From Streptomyces qinglanensis (lineage in GTDB: Bacteria; Actinomycetota; Actinomycetes; Streptomycetales; Streptomycetaceae): DNA of 64,000 nucleotides. Position 1 is the first letter of the stretch; each line of letters starts with the position of its first letter. The translations under genes and the position numbers were made by a program. The stretch covers positions 1 through 64,000 of the forward strand of contig NZ_FOGO01000020.1 in the NCBI RefSeq assembly GCF_900111245.1, read 5' to 3'. Below, in pieces: positions 40,878 to 49,344 of this stretch. The notes below the pieces were generated by a model. That model searched no databases. It was not told the DNA's origin and saw only the letters and a program-made list of their open reading frames with translations.

Positions 40878-41639
40878 ATGCCTGAGCAGCCGCCCTATCT
40901 CCACATCGCTGACCTGCTCCGGCGCCGCATCTCGGACGGCGAGTGGTCGCCGGGCGAGCGGCTGCCGTCCCGGGCGCGTCTCGCTGCTGACTACGGCGTC
41001 GGCGACGCTGTCGTTCGCCGCGCTCAAGAACTACTGATCTCTCAGGGCCTCTTGGAAGGCCGCGCAGGCTCGGGCACCTACGTCGCCGAACCCCGCGAGC
41101 GCCTGCGCATGGTCCGCTCGCTCCGGCGCACGCGACGTGATGGCTCTCCTTTCCGGGCGGACATGGCCGACCTCGGCAAGACAGGAACCTGGGAGGCTCA
41201 GAGCGAGGCCAAGGTGCCAGCACCACCCGGCATCGCGGCTCGTCTCCGGTTGACGGAGGGTGACCTCTGCGTCCGTACGGATTACGAGTTCCTGGCCGAG
41301 GGCAAGCCGGTACAGCTCTCGACCAGCTGGGAACCGCTGAGCATCACGGGTGGCACGATCATCGTCCTGCCGGAAGGCGGTCCGCACGCCGGCCGTGGTG
41401 TGGTTGAGCGCATGGACGTGATCGGTGTCCGGGTGAGCCGCGCCGTTGAGCAACCGGAGCCCGGGGAAGCGACAGCCCGGGAAGCACAGATGCTCGGCAT
41501 CCCGCGCGGCTCTCTCGTCACGCGCATTGCACGGACGTACTACGCCGATGACGGACGGCCGGTGGAGACCGCCGACATCGTCGTACCGGCCGCACGCGCA
41601 GAGATCGTCTACGAGCTGGAGATAAGCCCCGGAGACTGA
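40878..41639 (+). CDS. GntR-family transcriptional regulator (HutC/UTRA type)
   Basis: 253 residues. N-terminal winged helix (YLHIADLLRRRISDGEWSPGERLPSRARLAADYGVGDAVVRRAQELL...GTYVAEP) and C-terminal UTRA-like effector domain (LCVRTDYEFLAEGKPVQLSTSWEPLS, GVRVSRAVEQ...EAQMLGIPRGSLVTRIARTYYADDGRPVETADIVVPA). Relatives control maintenance or transfer genes of streptomycete elements (KorSA-type), which fits its location. The divergent five-gene operon is the obvious target. Ligand unknown. Confidence 0.92.
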   Translation: MPEQPPYLHIADLLRRRISDGEWSPGERLPSRARLAADYGVGDAVVRRAQELLISQGLLEGRAGSGTYVAEPRERLRMVRSLRRTRRDGSPFRADMADLGKTGTWEAQSEAKVPAPPGIAARLRLTEGDLCVRTDYEFLAEGKPVQLSTSWEPLSITGGTIIVLPEGGPHAGRGVVERMDVIGVRVSRAVEQPEPGEATAREAQMLGIPRGSLVTRIARTYYADDGRPVETADIVVPAARAEIVYELEISPGD

Positions 41640-42534
41640 GGGGCGCATCGGGAAAGAGCCTGGCAGTCAAAGCCTGCCCGAGATGTGGCGCTGAGCGCCA
41701 CGGCCCTTCCGGCCTTGCACAAAGTGTGGAGCCCGGCACCCCCTGCCAATTCGGGCAATGCGAGCGGAAGGACCCAGCCAGCGCCTGTCAGACACCTGCG
41801 TTGCCCGTGAGCCGCCGCTCGTCCTGGCACGACTGTGGCACGCCGACTGATCACCTCGCGAAACTACGGACGGGCCGGTCGGCTGGGGCTTGTGGCGGGG
41901 ATCTTCAGCCAGTGCGGGCCATCTGCAGTCATGGGAGTTGCTGTACTTCGCTGCTGTACCGCAACGGCCTCCCTGCGGTGACCTCAGCCGGAGAAAGCCC
42001 GCCACGACGGTGGGACAGTCGAACGATCAGACGCGTATGCTCCGTGCGCCAGCCACCAGGCTCAGCTCGGACACATAGAAGAACAGATGCCGCGTCGGCG
42101 GGGGATCCCCAGGGTCGCGCCTACACCCGCTTCAGGAGTTCGATCAGCTCCGGGGTGCGACCGCGCCGCGCGCCGCCACCTCGGCTGCTCACGGATGTTC
42201 ACGTACAACCTTGTTCGGCGTCGTTGATGTCAGAACTCCGGGCTTAGGCATGGCTGTACCAGTGTGGCAGATCGCCTCCGGGCGCCCAGGCCAGAGCGGG
42301 GTGGGGGTGGTCACCTGTGTGCGACTGTGAGCGTTGGTCGGCCTCGGACGGCCCAGAGGGCTCTGCTACCACGATCACGTTCGGCTACTCGTCGATGGCC
42401 GCCCTGGACTGTGGGCCCTGTGCCTTCTAAGTTCGGCGGGAAGACATCGACGTCCTAAGGCGGCGACGGCGTAAGCGATCAGGCTGCTGTCGGGCACTCC
42501 GCATCTGCGTAAACTCCGCCCCCAAGCTGGACAG
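41640..42534. other. Element region without firm genes
   Basis: 895 bp. Near 41675-41760 one frame reads CPRCGAERHGPSGLA...CQFGQC, a possible zinc-ribbon remnant, but it has no ATG/GTG/TTG start with a ribosome site. The rest shows nothing recognisable. Possibly decayed genes. Confidence 0.35.
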
Positions 42535-44514
42535 ATGCGGTATCTCTGTCGGATGACTGGTCAAACGCTGATCTCAGAACCACCGGACTGGCCCCATTGC
42601 GGCCATGGAGCCGACCCAGATACTGATCCGGTGGGCTGTCGTGGCATCCACGTACCTGGCTACACGCGGTGTTTGTCGCATCTAGACACTTCATCTCGAA
42701 CTGCATACCTCAGCAGCCTCCGAGCAGGTGACGACATTAACCACCGAGGGACGGTGTTCACCGCTTCTCTCGCGCAAGATCTACTAACCTCCCTGCATGA
42801 CCCGGGGATCGATGCTCCAAAATTCGGACAAGCCGATTTCACGGGAGCATCATTTACAGGAGAGGCTTCATTCCGCAAAGCCCACTTCATCGAGGATGCG
42901 AGTTTCGCACGGGTCGTATCGAATGGTGAAATGCTTTTCCAATCTGCAACTTTCCATGGAACCGCAGATTTCAGCGAAGCAAAGTTTAACCTGACCCGTT
43001 TCGCCGACACCACATTCTCTCAAGACGTGAATTTTCATGACGTCACAATCCAGGATGCCTGGTTCTTCGGGGCAACTTTCTCAGCGGCGGCTGATTTTGA
43101 CGGGGCAATCTGCACTGAGCGCGCCAGCTTCGGGCGCGCAACATTTTCAGGATACACCTCGTTCAGCCAGGTAACATTTAGTGATGAGGTAGCCTTCCAT
43201 GAAAGCAAGTTCTCAAAAATGGCAGAATTCACCGACGTAAAATTCGGAGGAGAAGCCTACTTCGACAGGGCGGTCTTTGCGAATTATGCGCATTTCAGTG
43301 GTGCAACCTTCGAAGGGCCCGCTCGTTTTGCTGGAGTGTCCTTCAATAGCGGTGCCCGATTCGACGGTGCACGATTCCATGGCACCCAGTCAATCGGTCC
43401 GCTTATCTGTCGAGATAAATTGGATCTATCCATGGCGCTGTTCAGCGGTCCCGCCACTATCGAAGCAGTTGCTATGGAGATCGCATGCAAGCGCACGGAA
43501 TGGCAGGCAACCGGAACATTCCGATTTCGCCGCGCCCGACTCGATCTCACCGACGCCGTATTCACGCAACCTTTCTCGATATCTTCTTCTCCGGTACCTT
43601 TTCGCTACCAAAGGAGGTATCCGCTGGCCAGGGAACACGATTTTGTTCTCGACGAGTCTTCGACCACCTGGCGGCAAGGTACTTCAAGCATATGCTCCCT
43701 TCGAGGAGTCGACTGCTCAATGCTTTCCTTCTCAGATGTTGATCTCCGCATCTGCCGATTTGCGGGTGCGCTACATCTTGACCAGCTGCACCTTGAGGGG
43801 CGTTGGACTCTACAAGCCCCTCCGGAGGGTCGAGTCCACAAACTATTCCCGCTACGTTGGGCTCAGCGTCAAGTAATTGAAGAAGAGCGGCGATGGCGTG
43901 CGTTGCCGACTCACCCTGCATTTCTTCGCGCACGATGGGGTGGACCTCCTGGAGATATGCATGATGTGCCGGGACTAGCCACGTTGACAGCTATCTACCG
44001 CCAGCTTCGCAAGGCTCGCGAAGACGCGAAAGACGAACCCGGCGCTGCCGACTTCTACTACGGTGAGATGGAGATGCGCCGCCACGGACAGAAGTGGAAC
44101 GAAGCGGAGCGCTGGCTACTCCAGCTCTACTGGCTCTTGTCTGGCTACGGCCTGCGCGCTTCGCGGGCGCTTGGCTGGCTCACCTTCGCCATGATGGCGA
44201 CGATCATACTGATGATGGGCATCGGCCTGCCGCAGGATTCTCCGAAGCAGCAGGTCACCGGCACGGTGCCACCCAGCGGAGGGAAGGTCACCTTCGAGAT
44301 AGACAAGGATGATCCGAAAAATGCTACGCATGACCGCTTTACTGTCAAGCGCTTCGATAAAGCGCTGACCGTCACACTCAACTCAGTTGTTTTCCGCTCC
44401 AGCGACCAAGACTTGACGACGGCTGGCGGATACATCGAGATGGCATCCCGCTTCTCGGAGCCGGTACTGCTCGGTCTTGCAGCGCTCGCGATTCGGGGGC
44501 GGGTAAAGCGGTAA
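42535..44514 (+). CDS. Pentapeptide-repeat protein with C-terminal membrane segments
   Basis: 659 residues. The N-terminal Cys/His segment WPHCGHGADPDTDPVGCRGIHV may bind metal. A long run of A(D/N)LXX-like phenylalanine-rich pentapeptides follows (about residues 95-300; ADFTGASFTGEASFRKAHF, FSQVTFSDEVAFHESKF), forming a right-handed quadrilateral beta-helix. The C-terminal part has a helical segment (YRQLRKAREDAKDEPGAADFYYGEMEMRR) and membrane helices around LGWLTFAMMATIILMMGIGL and PVLLGLAALAI. The coding DNA is clearly lower in GC than the chromosome, a sign of transfer. An ATG at 42553 is an alternative start. Function unknown; a membrane-associated sensor or channel-like role is only a guess. 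Confidence 0.8.
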   Translation: MRYLCRMTGQTLISEPPDWPHCGHGADPDTDPVGCRGIHVPGYTRCLSHLDTSSRTAYLSSLRAGDDINHRGTVFTASLAQDLLTSLHDPGIDAPKFGQADFTGASFTGEASFRKAHFIEDASFARVVSNGEMLFQSATFHGTADFSEAKFNLTRFADTTFSQDVNFHDVTIQDAWFFGATFSAAADFDGAICTERASFGRATFSGYTSFSQVTFSDEVAFHESKFSKMAEFTDVKFGGEAYFDRAVFANYAHFSGATFEGPARFAGVSFNSGARFDGARFHGTQSIGPLICRDKLDLSMALFSGPATIEAVAMEIACKRTEWQATGTFRFRRARLDLTDAVFTQPFSISSSPVPFRYQRRYPLAREHDFVLDESSTTWRQGTSSICSLRGVDCSMLSFSDVDLRICRFAGALHLDQLHLEGRWTLQAPPEGRVHKLFPLRWAQRQVIEEERRWRALPTHPAFLRARWGGPPGDMHDVPGLATLTAIYRQLRKAREDAKDEPGAADFYYGEMEMRRHGQKWNEAERWLLQLYWLLSGYGLRASRALGWLTFAMMATIILMMGIGLPQDSPKQQVTGTVPPSGGKVTFEIDKDDPKNATHDRFTVKRFDKALTVTLNSVVFRSSDQDLTTAGGYIEMASRFSEPVLLGLAALAIRGRVKR

Positions 44515-44764
44515 GCGGTGTTGTCAGTGTCTATGGGATGGGAGCTACTCCCCGCACGCAATGCTAGGCCGGTACCCGCGAACAGCGCCCCCGTTACCTC
44601 GGAGCCTGAGCGCCCCCGCCGGAGGCATGTCTTTGTCCTGCGGGTGACTCCCTCACCTTGCCCGCAGCACGTAGCGATCCGCCGACGAGGCGGCACGAGC
44701 CCGCGCCGTGCGCGGGCCTTGAAGTCGTAGAGATAGTTGTTCCACAGGTGTGCGCCGTTGGATG

Positions 44765-46717
44765 TGTCTTGTCTCGGTTGATGCTTGACGTTGTGGCTTC
44801 ACCTGATGCTTGACACCGCTTGCCTCGGCTTTGCTGTGCGCGTCGTACCCGCGTGCAGGGAGGGCCGGGGCCGTGCTGGTGGAGCTGAGCGTGGTCGAGC
44901 AGCGGTATCACGCGGTGATGGAGGTCGCCGCGGGGGTTCCGGTCACCCAAGTCGCCGCCCGGTATGGGGTGTCGAGGCAGTCAGTGCACTCGTGGGTGCG
45001 CAAGTACGAGCAGTGGGGTCTGCCGGGGCTGGCGGACCGGTCGCACCGGCCGGACTCGTGCCCGCACCGGATAGCGGCGGAGGTGGAGGCGGTGGTGTGT
45101 GAACTGCGGCGCCGGCATCGCGGCTGGGGCCCGCGTCGGCTGGTGCACGAGCTGGAACGCAGGGGCATCACGCCGGTGCCGTCCCGGGCGACGGTCTATC
45201 GAGTCCTGGTCCGCAACGGACTTGTTGAGCCCGGGGTGCGTAAGCGTCGCCGGTCGGATTACCGCAGGTGGGAGCGGTCGGCGTCGATGGAACTGTGGCA
45301 GATGGACATCGTCGGCGGCATCCTGCTGGCGGACGGCAGCGAGTGCAAGATGGTCACCGGGATCGATGACCACTCCCGGTTCATGGTGATCGCGAAAGTG
45401 GTGCAGCGGGCCACGGCCCGAGCGGTGTGTCTGGCCTTCGGCGAGGCACTGGTGCGGTTCGGAGTGCCCGGCGAGGTGCTGACGGACAACGGCAAGCAGT
45501 TCACCGCCCGCTTCAGTCCCGGCAAGCCCAGAGAGACGATGTTCGACCGGATCTGCCGGGAGAACGGCATCGCTCACCGGCTGACGAAGCCGCAGTCCCC
45601 GACGACCACGGGGAAGATCGAACGCTTCCACCAGACTCTGCGGCGCGAACTCCTCGACCGGCGTGATCCGTTCGTCGACCTGGCGGCTGCGCAGGCGGCG
45701 GTGGATGCCTGGCTGGAGGACTACAACCGGATGCGGCCGCACCAGGGACTGGACATGGCCGTCCCGGCCAGCCGGTTCGTTTCCCGGCCGCGGTCCGAGC
45801 AGGATGCGCTGCCGGTGGTGCTGCCCGCCCGCCTCGACCCCGTCCCCCAACCTGATGTCCCAGTGCCTCCACCCGAGCCGGTCGCGGCGGCCTGGCCGAT
45901 GGCGGAGGGAGAGGTCGGTGCGATCGAGCTGGAGCGAGTGGTGCCTGCGTCGGGGAACCTGAGCCTGCGCGGTCAGCAGGTCTGGTTCGGTCCGGCACTG
46001 GCCGGCATCACGGTGACCTTGCGCATCGACGTGAACCGGCTGCACGTGTTGATCGGCGGCGGTCGGCACAAGACGCTGCCCTCGAAGCTGTCCGGCCGCG
46101 ACCTCAAAGCCCTGCTGGCAGGCGGGGGCGCCCGGCCCGCCGGGCCCTGGGCGGACGATCCCGGACCAGCGCAGGACACGAAGGGGGCGGTGGAGGTGGA
46201 CCGGACCGTGAACGCGGTCGGCTACGTCGGCCTGGGCGGTGACAAGGTCCTGACCGGCTGGCCGTTCGCCGGACAGCGGGTCACCCTCCGGCTCGACGGG
46301 AAAGTCCTTCAGGTCCTCAACGAGCAGCGTGTCCTGCAGGCCACCCTGCCCAGCCCTCTGCCGCCCTCTGCATGCGGGCGCCTGCAAGGTGCTCGTCCGG
46401 CCGGGCCGTCACCGCTGCTGCCTCCGCCAGCCGAGCAGATCACCGAACGGACGGTCAGCAGCGTCGGCGGCTTCATGATCGCCGGACAGCGCGTCCAGTT
46501 CGGCCGCAGCTATGCCCACCAAGTCGTCACCGCCCACCTGGACGAGACATCGATCCGGGTATTCCACAGCCGCGAGCTGATCACCACCCTCCCGCGTATC
46601 ACCAGGAAGGAGGTGGTGGTCCGCACCTCCGGCGAACACAACCGCCGGAAGATCCTCTAGGGAAAGCGTCAAGCATCACCCGACGCCAACCCGTCAAACA
46701 TCACCTGAGACTCGACA
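44765..46717 (+). mobile_element. IS481-family-like insertion sequence
   Basis: About 1.95 kb. Imperfect inverted ends start TGTC (left TGTCTTGTCTCGGTTGATG, right, inverted, TGTCGAGTCTCAGGTGATG). Each end contains two GATGCTTGAC-like subterminal repeats, probably transposase sites. No target-site duplication is visible. It sits inside the tRNA-Tyr element, 20 bp before the gene at 46737. Confidence 0.8.
44873..46660 (+). CDS. IS481-type DDE transposase with triplicated C-terminal beta-barrel domain
   Basis: 595 residues. Helix-turn-helix (VTQVAARYGVSRQSVHSWVRKY), then an rve integrase core with the DDE residues in LWQMDIVGG, VLTDNGKQF and TGKIERFHQTLRREL. The last roughly 270 residues hold three related beta-rich units (VVPASGNLSLRGQQVWFG, TVNAVGYVGLGGDKVLTG, TVSSVGGFMIAGQRVQFG) resembling a Mu-transposase C-type barrel. 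GTG start at 44873 with GGGAGG 9 nt upstream. The frame is complete, so the element may be active. Confidence 0.88.
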   Translation: MLVELSVVEQRYHAVMEVAAGVPVTQVAARYGVSRQSVHSWVRKYEQWGLPGLADRSHRPDSCPHRIAAEVEAVVCELRRRHRGWGPRRLVHELERRGITPVPSRATVYRVLVRNGLVEPGVRKRRRSDYRRWERSASMELWQMDIVGGILLADGSECKMVTGIDDHSRFMVIAKVVQRATARAVCLAFGEALVRFGVPGEVLTDNGKQFTARFSPGKPRETMFDRICRENGIAHRLTKPQSPTTTGKIERFHQTLRRELLDRRDPFVDLAAAQAAVDAWLEDYNRMRPHQGLDMAVPASRFVSRPRSEQDALPVVLPARLDPVPQPDVPVPPPEPVAAAWPMAEGEVGAIELERVVPASGNLSLRGQQVWFGPALAGITVTLRIDVNRLHVLIGGGRHKTLPSKLSGRDLKALLAGGGARPAGPWADDPGPAQDTKGAVEVDRTVNAVGYVGLGGDKVLTGWPFAGQRVTLRLDGKVLQVLNEQRVLQATLPSPLPPSACGRLQGARPAGPSPLLPPPAEQITERTVSSVGGFMIAGQRVQFGRSYAHQVVTAHLDETSIRVFHSRELITTLPRITRKEVVVRTSGEHNRRKIL

Positions 46718-46736
46718 ATTTCGATATTTTCAAGGG

Positions 46737-47162
46737 ATGGCCTCGCCTGACTCGCCTTCACAAGAACCGCCGCCGCCGTCGCCCGACACGTTCCGAGAAC
46801 GGTTGCGGGACTGGAAGAGGTCGCTTGCGAGCCTCAACAACCTGTCGTACTGGTGGGTTACTCGTGGAGCATGGTGCGCCGCCGCTTTCACCGGGCTGTA
46901 TCTCCTCAGCGGAGCACTGATCGGTTGGACGTGCGCCTACGAAGTGATGATTGGGATCACTTCCCCTGCCAAGATGTCGGCCCCTCCTGCAGCCTGGGCG
47001 CTGTCGATGGTGGGCTGGCTGTTCGTGCCAGCGTTCATCGGCGCAGTATCCGGCTATCTGGTCAGTCAACAAGTGGATCGCCGACAACGGGAATCCCAGG
47101 AAGAGTTTTTCCAGCGCATCATTGATCAAGTTGGCCCGCCCCCATCTGGAGGGGCTGAGTGA
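46737..47162 (+). CDS. Small two-helix membrane protein
   Basis: 141 residues. Proline-rich N-terminus, a basic helix (FRERLRDWKRSLASLNNLSYWW), and two membrane segments (AAAFTGLYLLSGALIGW and SMVGWLFVPAFIGAVSGYLV), ending in a charged tail. It recalls streptomycete DUF6313-type proteins (from memory, unverified). First of three overlapping genes. The ATG lies only 20 bp from the insertion sequence and AAGGG abuts it, so the native promoter and ribosome site may have been displaced. Confidence 0.75.
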   Translation: MASPDSPSQEPPPPSPDTFRERLRDWKRSLASLNNLSYWWVTRGAWCAAAFTGLYLLSGALIGWTCAYEVMIGITSPAKMSAPPAAWALSMVGWLFVPAFIGAVSGYLVSQQVDRRQRESQEEFFQRIIDQVGPPPSGGAE

Positions 47163-47425
47163 GAACGTTGAGTGAGCTCCACGCTGAAGGCGGCGAGGCC
47201 AGAATTTTCGCGAATATGTTCGTGACTCCGCTGCACGGTGGGGACTGGGGCACAGCCAAAGACCACTGGACGCGCACTGTCGAGCACGTCGCTAACAACG
47301 TGAAGGAGCTGGAAGCCATGCCGGTTGCGGAAGCGGCTCGAACTGCGGAGAACCTCGCTCGCAGTCTGTGTTCCAATCTGGCGACTGTGGGCCGGTGCTG
47401 GGCTTGCGCCTACGCGCTACGGTAA
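47159..47425 (+). CDS. Small hypothetical protein
   Basis: 88 residues (MRTLSELHAEGGEARIFANMFVTPLHGGDW...RSLCSNLATVGRCWACAYALR). GTG start overlapping the upstream stop (GTGA), so translation is coupled. Mainly helical, with three Cys near the C-terminus. No recognised domain. Confidence 0.65.
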   Translation: MRTLSELHAEGGEARIFANMFVTPLHGGDWGTAKDHWTRTVEHVANNVKELEAMPVAEAARTAENLARSLCSNLATVGRCWACAYALR

Positions 47426-47429
47426 AGAG

Positions 47430-47897
47430 ATGACTGAGAAGGCAGCGGCAGAGCAGGTCATCCGCGAGATGATCGCTACAGCCTGCCCTGATGCCTCAGC
47501 TGGTGCCATCACGCGTGCGGCCGCCTCCGTGGTCAACACCGGGCTGGAGCGAGAGCCCACGCTACGGGACACTGTGAAGTTCAATGCGGCCTTGCGGGCG
47601 CAACTCCATGGTAAGTCGCCGACGTCTAGTCGGATCATGAAACGAACAGCTCAAACCGGCAGCACTACCAAGGTGAAGCGGCGTTCAGAGGTGGTTTCAG
47701 CTGCTCGCGCAAAGCTTTCTGCCGAGCTGATGCGCCGCTACAACGCGGGCGAGTCGATCCGATCGCTAGCCGACGCCACTGGTCGCTCGTATGGCTTTGT
47801 GTATCGCCTCCTCAGCCAAGAGGGCGTTCTCCGGCGACGCTCGGGAACCCTCCGACGTGCAGCAGACGACCGGAATGAGTCAGCCGAAGACAGCTAG
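47430..47897 (+). CDS. Helix-turn-helix DNA-binding protein
   Basis: 155 residues starting 4 nt after the previous stop. The N-terminal half is helical. The C-terminal half has a helix-turn-helix (AELMRRYNAGESIRSLADATGRSYGFVYRLLSQEGV) followed by basic residues. Small streptomycete DNA-binding proteins have the same motif on its own (from memory); here it is fused to an extra N-terminal domain. Probably regulates its own operon or element functions. Confidence 0.75.
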   Translation: MTEKAAAEQVIREMIATACPDASAGAITRAAASVVNTGLEREPTLRDTVKFNAALRAQLHGKSPTSSRIMKRTAQTGSTTKVKRRSEVVSAARAKLSAELMRRYNAGESIRSLADATGRSYGFVYRLLSQEGVLRRRSGTLRRAADDRNESAEDS

Positions 47898-48262
47898 GCA
47901 ATGGGCGTGGTCGTCCCCTCGAAGCTCCAGGGCCGCCGACGCCTTCGGGCATGACGCCCCAAGACCCGCGCCAACGCATCAGTGTGACCTTCCACACGGG
48001 GAGCGAGGTACTGGGCCAGGCGAGACTCAGTTGATGTCGCAGACACACGGTATGAGGGGACGTGTCTAGCCTGGGTAACGCGAGTCTCTTCACAGACGGT
48101 GACGAGGCCGCCAACGCAAAGATCTCAGCACCTCTTCAAGGCCCCCGGGCTGACGTGCCGAAGCCCGCTAAACCCGGTCCACGACTGGTCCACACGCACC
48201 GAGAAACAGCGATTCGCAGCGAGACAGTGTGAGACAGCGGGTCCAGCTCGGCGAGGAAACAT
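47898..48262. other. Right-end region of the element without recognised genes
   Basis: 365 bp. No supported reading frame, no recombination directionality gene and no clear repeat apart from the terminator that follows. Confidence 0.4.
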
Positions 48263-48309
48263 GAAACGGGCCCGTGACCTGGCCTAATGGCTGGTCAGGG
48301 GCCCGTTTC
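48263..48309 (-). terminator. Element-borne terminator for tRNA-Tyr
   Basis: GAAACGGGCCC pairs with GGGCCCGTTTC, with inner TGACC/GGTCA, directly after the tRNA-Tyr 3' end. It replaces the chromosomal terminator displaced to 35741-35783. Confidence 0.75.
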
Positions 48310-48315
48310 TATGTC

Positions 48316-48368
48316 CTGTGGCGGCGCTAGGATTCGAACCTAGGAAGGCTGAGCCGGCAGATTTACAG
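48316..48368. other. Right attachment repeat, within tRNA-Tyr
   Basis: 53 bp identical to 35788-35840. The crossover side ends in the anticodon loop of the tRNA. Confidence 0.92.
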
Positions 48369-48400
48369 TCTGCTCCCTTTGGCCGCTCGGGCACACCGCC
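48319..48400 (-). tRNA. tRNA-Tyr (anticodon GTA), reconstituted by the element
   Basis: 82-nt type II tRNA. Acceptor GGCGGTG/CGCCGCC, anticodon stem GCAGA/TCTGC with loop CTGTAAA, long variable arm, T-arm GGTTCGAATCC, discriminator A. The 3' half is supplied by the element's attachment sequence, and the 5' half is chromosomal. Confidence 0.96.
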
Positions 48401-48669
48401 AGGGATTGCTGCCGGGCACTCCGCCTGAGGCGGTGCGCCGTGGCAACGGTGTAAACCATACCCGATGTACCGGGGTGGTTCGCCACCCGGTTGATCAGCG
48501 GCGCGGGGCCGTCGGGCGGGTCACCGGGCGGGGGCGCGGGGCGGTCCGGGTGCTCCGCCGCGACGCCCCTCGCCGCAGGGGCCGGAGCACGGTCGCGGGT
48601 GGCTAGGCTTTGCGCACGGCCCTCCGGGGCCGTTCTCTGCCGGATCTATGTACGAGGAGCCAACTCACC

Positions 48670-49158
48670 ATGGCCGACTCCAGTTTCGACATCGTCTCGA
48701 AGGTCGAGCGGCAGGAGGTCGACAACGCGCTGAACCAGGCCGCGAAGGAGATCTCCCAGCGCTACGACTTCAAGGGTGTGGATGCCTCCCTCGCGTGGTC
48801 GGGCGAGCGGATCGAGATGCGGGCGAACTCGGAGGAGCGGGTCAAGGCCGTGCTCGACATCTTCCAGTCCAAGCTGGTCAAGCGCGGTATCTCGCTGAAG
48901 GCGCTGGACGCCGGGGAGCCGCAGGCGTCGGGCAAGGAGTACCGCATCTCCGCGTCGCTCGAGGAAGGCATCTCGCAGGACAACGCGAAGAAGGTCGCGA
49001 AGGTGATCCGGGACGAGGGCCCCAAGGGCGTCAAGGCCCAAGTGCAGGGCGACGAGCTGCGGGTGACCTCGAAGAGCCGGGACAGTCTGCAGGAGGTCAT
49101 CGGCCTGCTGAAGGGCAAGGACTTCGATTTCGCCCTGCAGTACGTCAACTTCCGCTGA
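48670..49158 (+). CDS. YajQ family cyclic-di-GMP-binding-type protein
   Basis: 162 residues, the full family length. Conserved N-terminus DSSFDIVSKVERQEVDNALNQA, SQRYDFKGVDAS, the Asp/Lys-rich KVIRDEGPKGVKAQVQGDELRVTSKSRDSLQEVI and C-terminal DFALQYVNFR. Some YajQ proteins bind cyclic di-GMP or nucleic acid; the role in actinomycetes is not settled. ATG with AGGAG upstream. Confidence 0.95.
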   Translation: MADSSFDIVSKVERQEVDNALNQAAKEISQRYDFKGVDASLAWSGERIEMRANSEERVKAVLDIFQSKLVKRGISLKALDAGEPQASGKEYRISASLEEGISQDNAKKVAKVIRDEGPKGVKAQVQGDELRVTSKSRDSLQEVIGLLKGKDFDFALQYVNFR

Positions 49159-49173
49159 CGTCGGCGTGCCGTT

Positions 49174-49217
49174 CCGGCCCGCTCGGTCCCGCCATGCGGC
49201 GGGACCGAGCGGGCCGG
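49174..49217. terminator. Bidirectional terminator between the yajQ-like and yccF-like genes
   Basis: Perfect 20-bp stem (first arm CCGGCCCGCTCGGTCCCGCC) around a 4-nt loop ATGC, placed between converging genes. Confidence 0.85.
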
Positions 49218-49344
49218 CGCGTGTTCCGGGACCGGCTCCTTCGGGCTCCCGGCGGAACAGCGCTGTCCCCGCCGCGGAGTCCGGGGACTCGGCGCCGCCG
49301 TGTCGAAGGGGCCGGGCCCGCCCGCGGCGCGGGCGGGACGGCGT

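Larger units (their letters stand above)
35788..48368. mobile_element. Integrase-less element inserted in tRNA-Tyr (12.5 kb, CIME-like or decayed AICE)
   Basis: A 53-bp direct repeat bounds the region, and the intact tRNA-Tyr is rebuilt at the right end. In S. coelicolor the integrative element SLP1 uses a tRNA-Tyr site (established knowledge). The contents are a TPR NTPase, five small genes and a GntR regulator, a pentapeptide-repeat membrane protein, an IS481 element and a three-gene operon. I found no tyrosine or serine integrase, Xis, replication or FtsK-like transfer gene. Base composition is mixed and lower in GC in places, unlike the flanks. The best reading is a cis-mobilizable element, moved by a related element's integrase, or a remnant whose integrase was lost. 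Confidence 0.85.

Noticed and set aside
41640..42534. Possible zinc-ribbon gene near 41675 (CPRCGAE...CQFGQC)
   Set aside because: No standard start codon with a ribosome site, and the frame soon loses coding character. At best a remnant.
44755..46727. Target-site duplication flanking the IS481-like element
   Set aside because: The flanks (TTGGATG left, ATTTCGA right) do not match, so no duplication is claimed.
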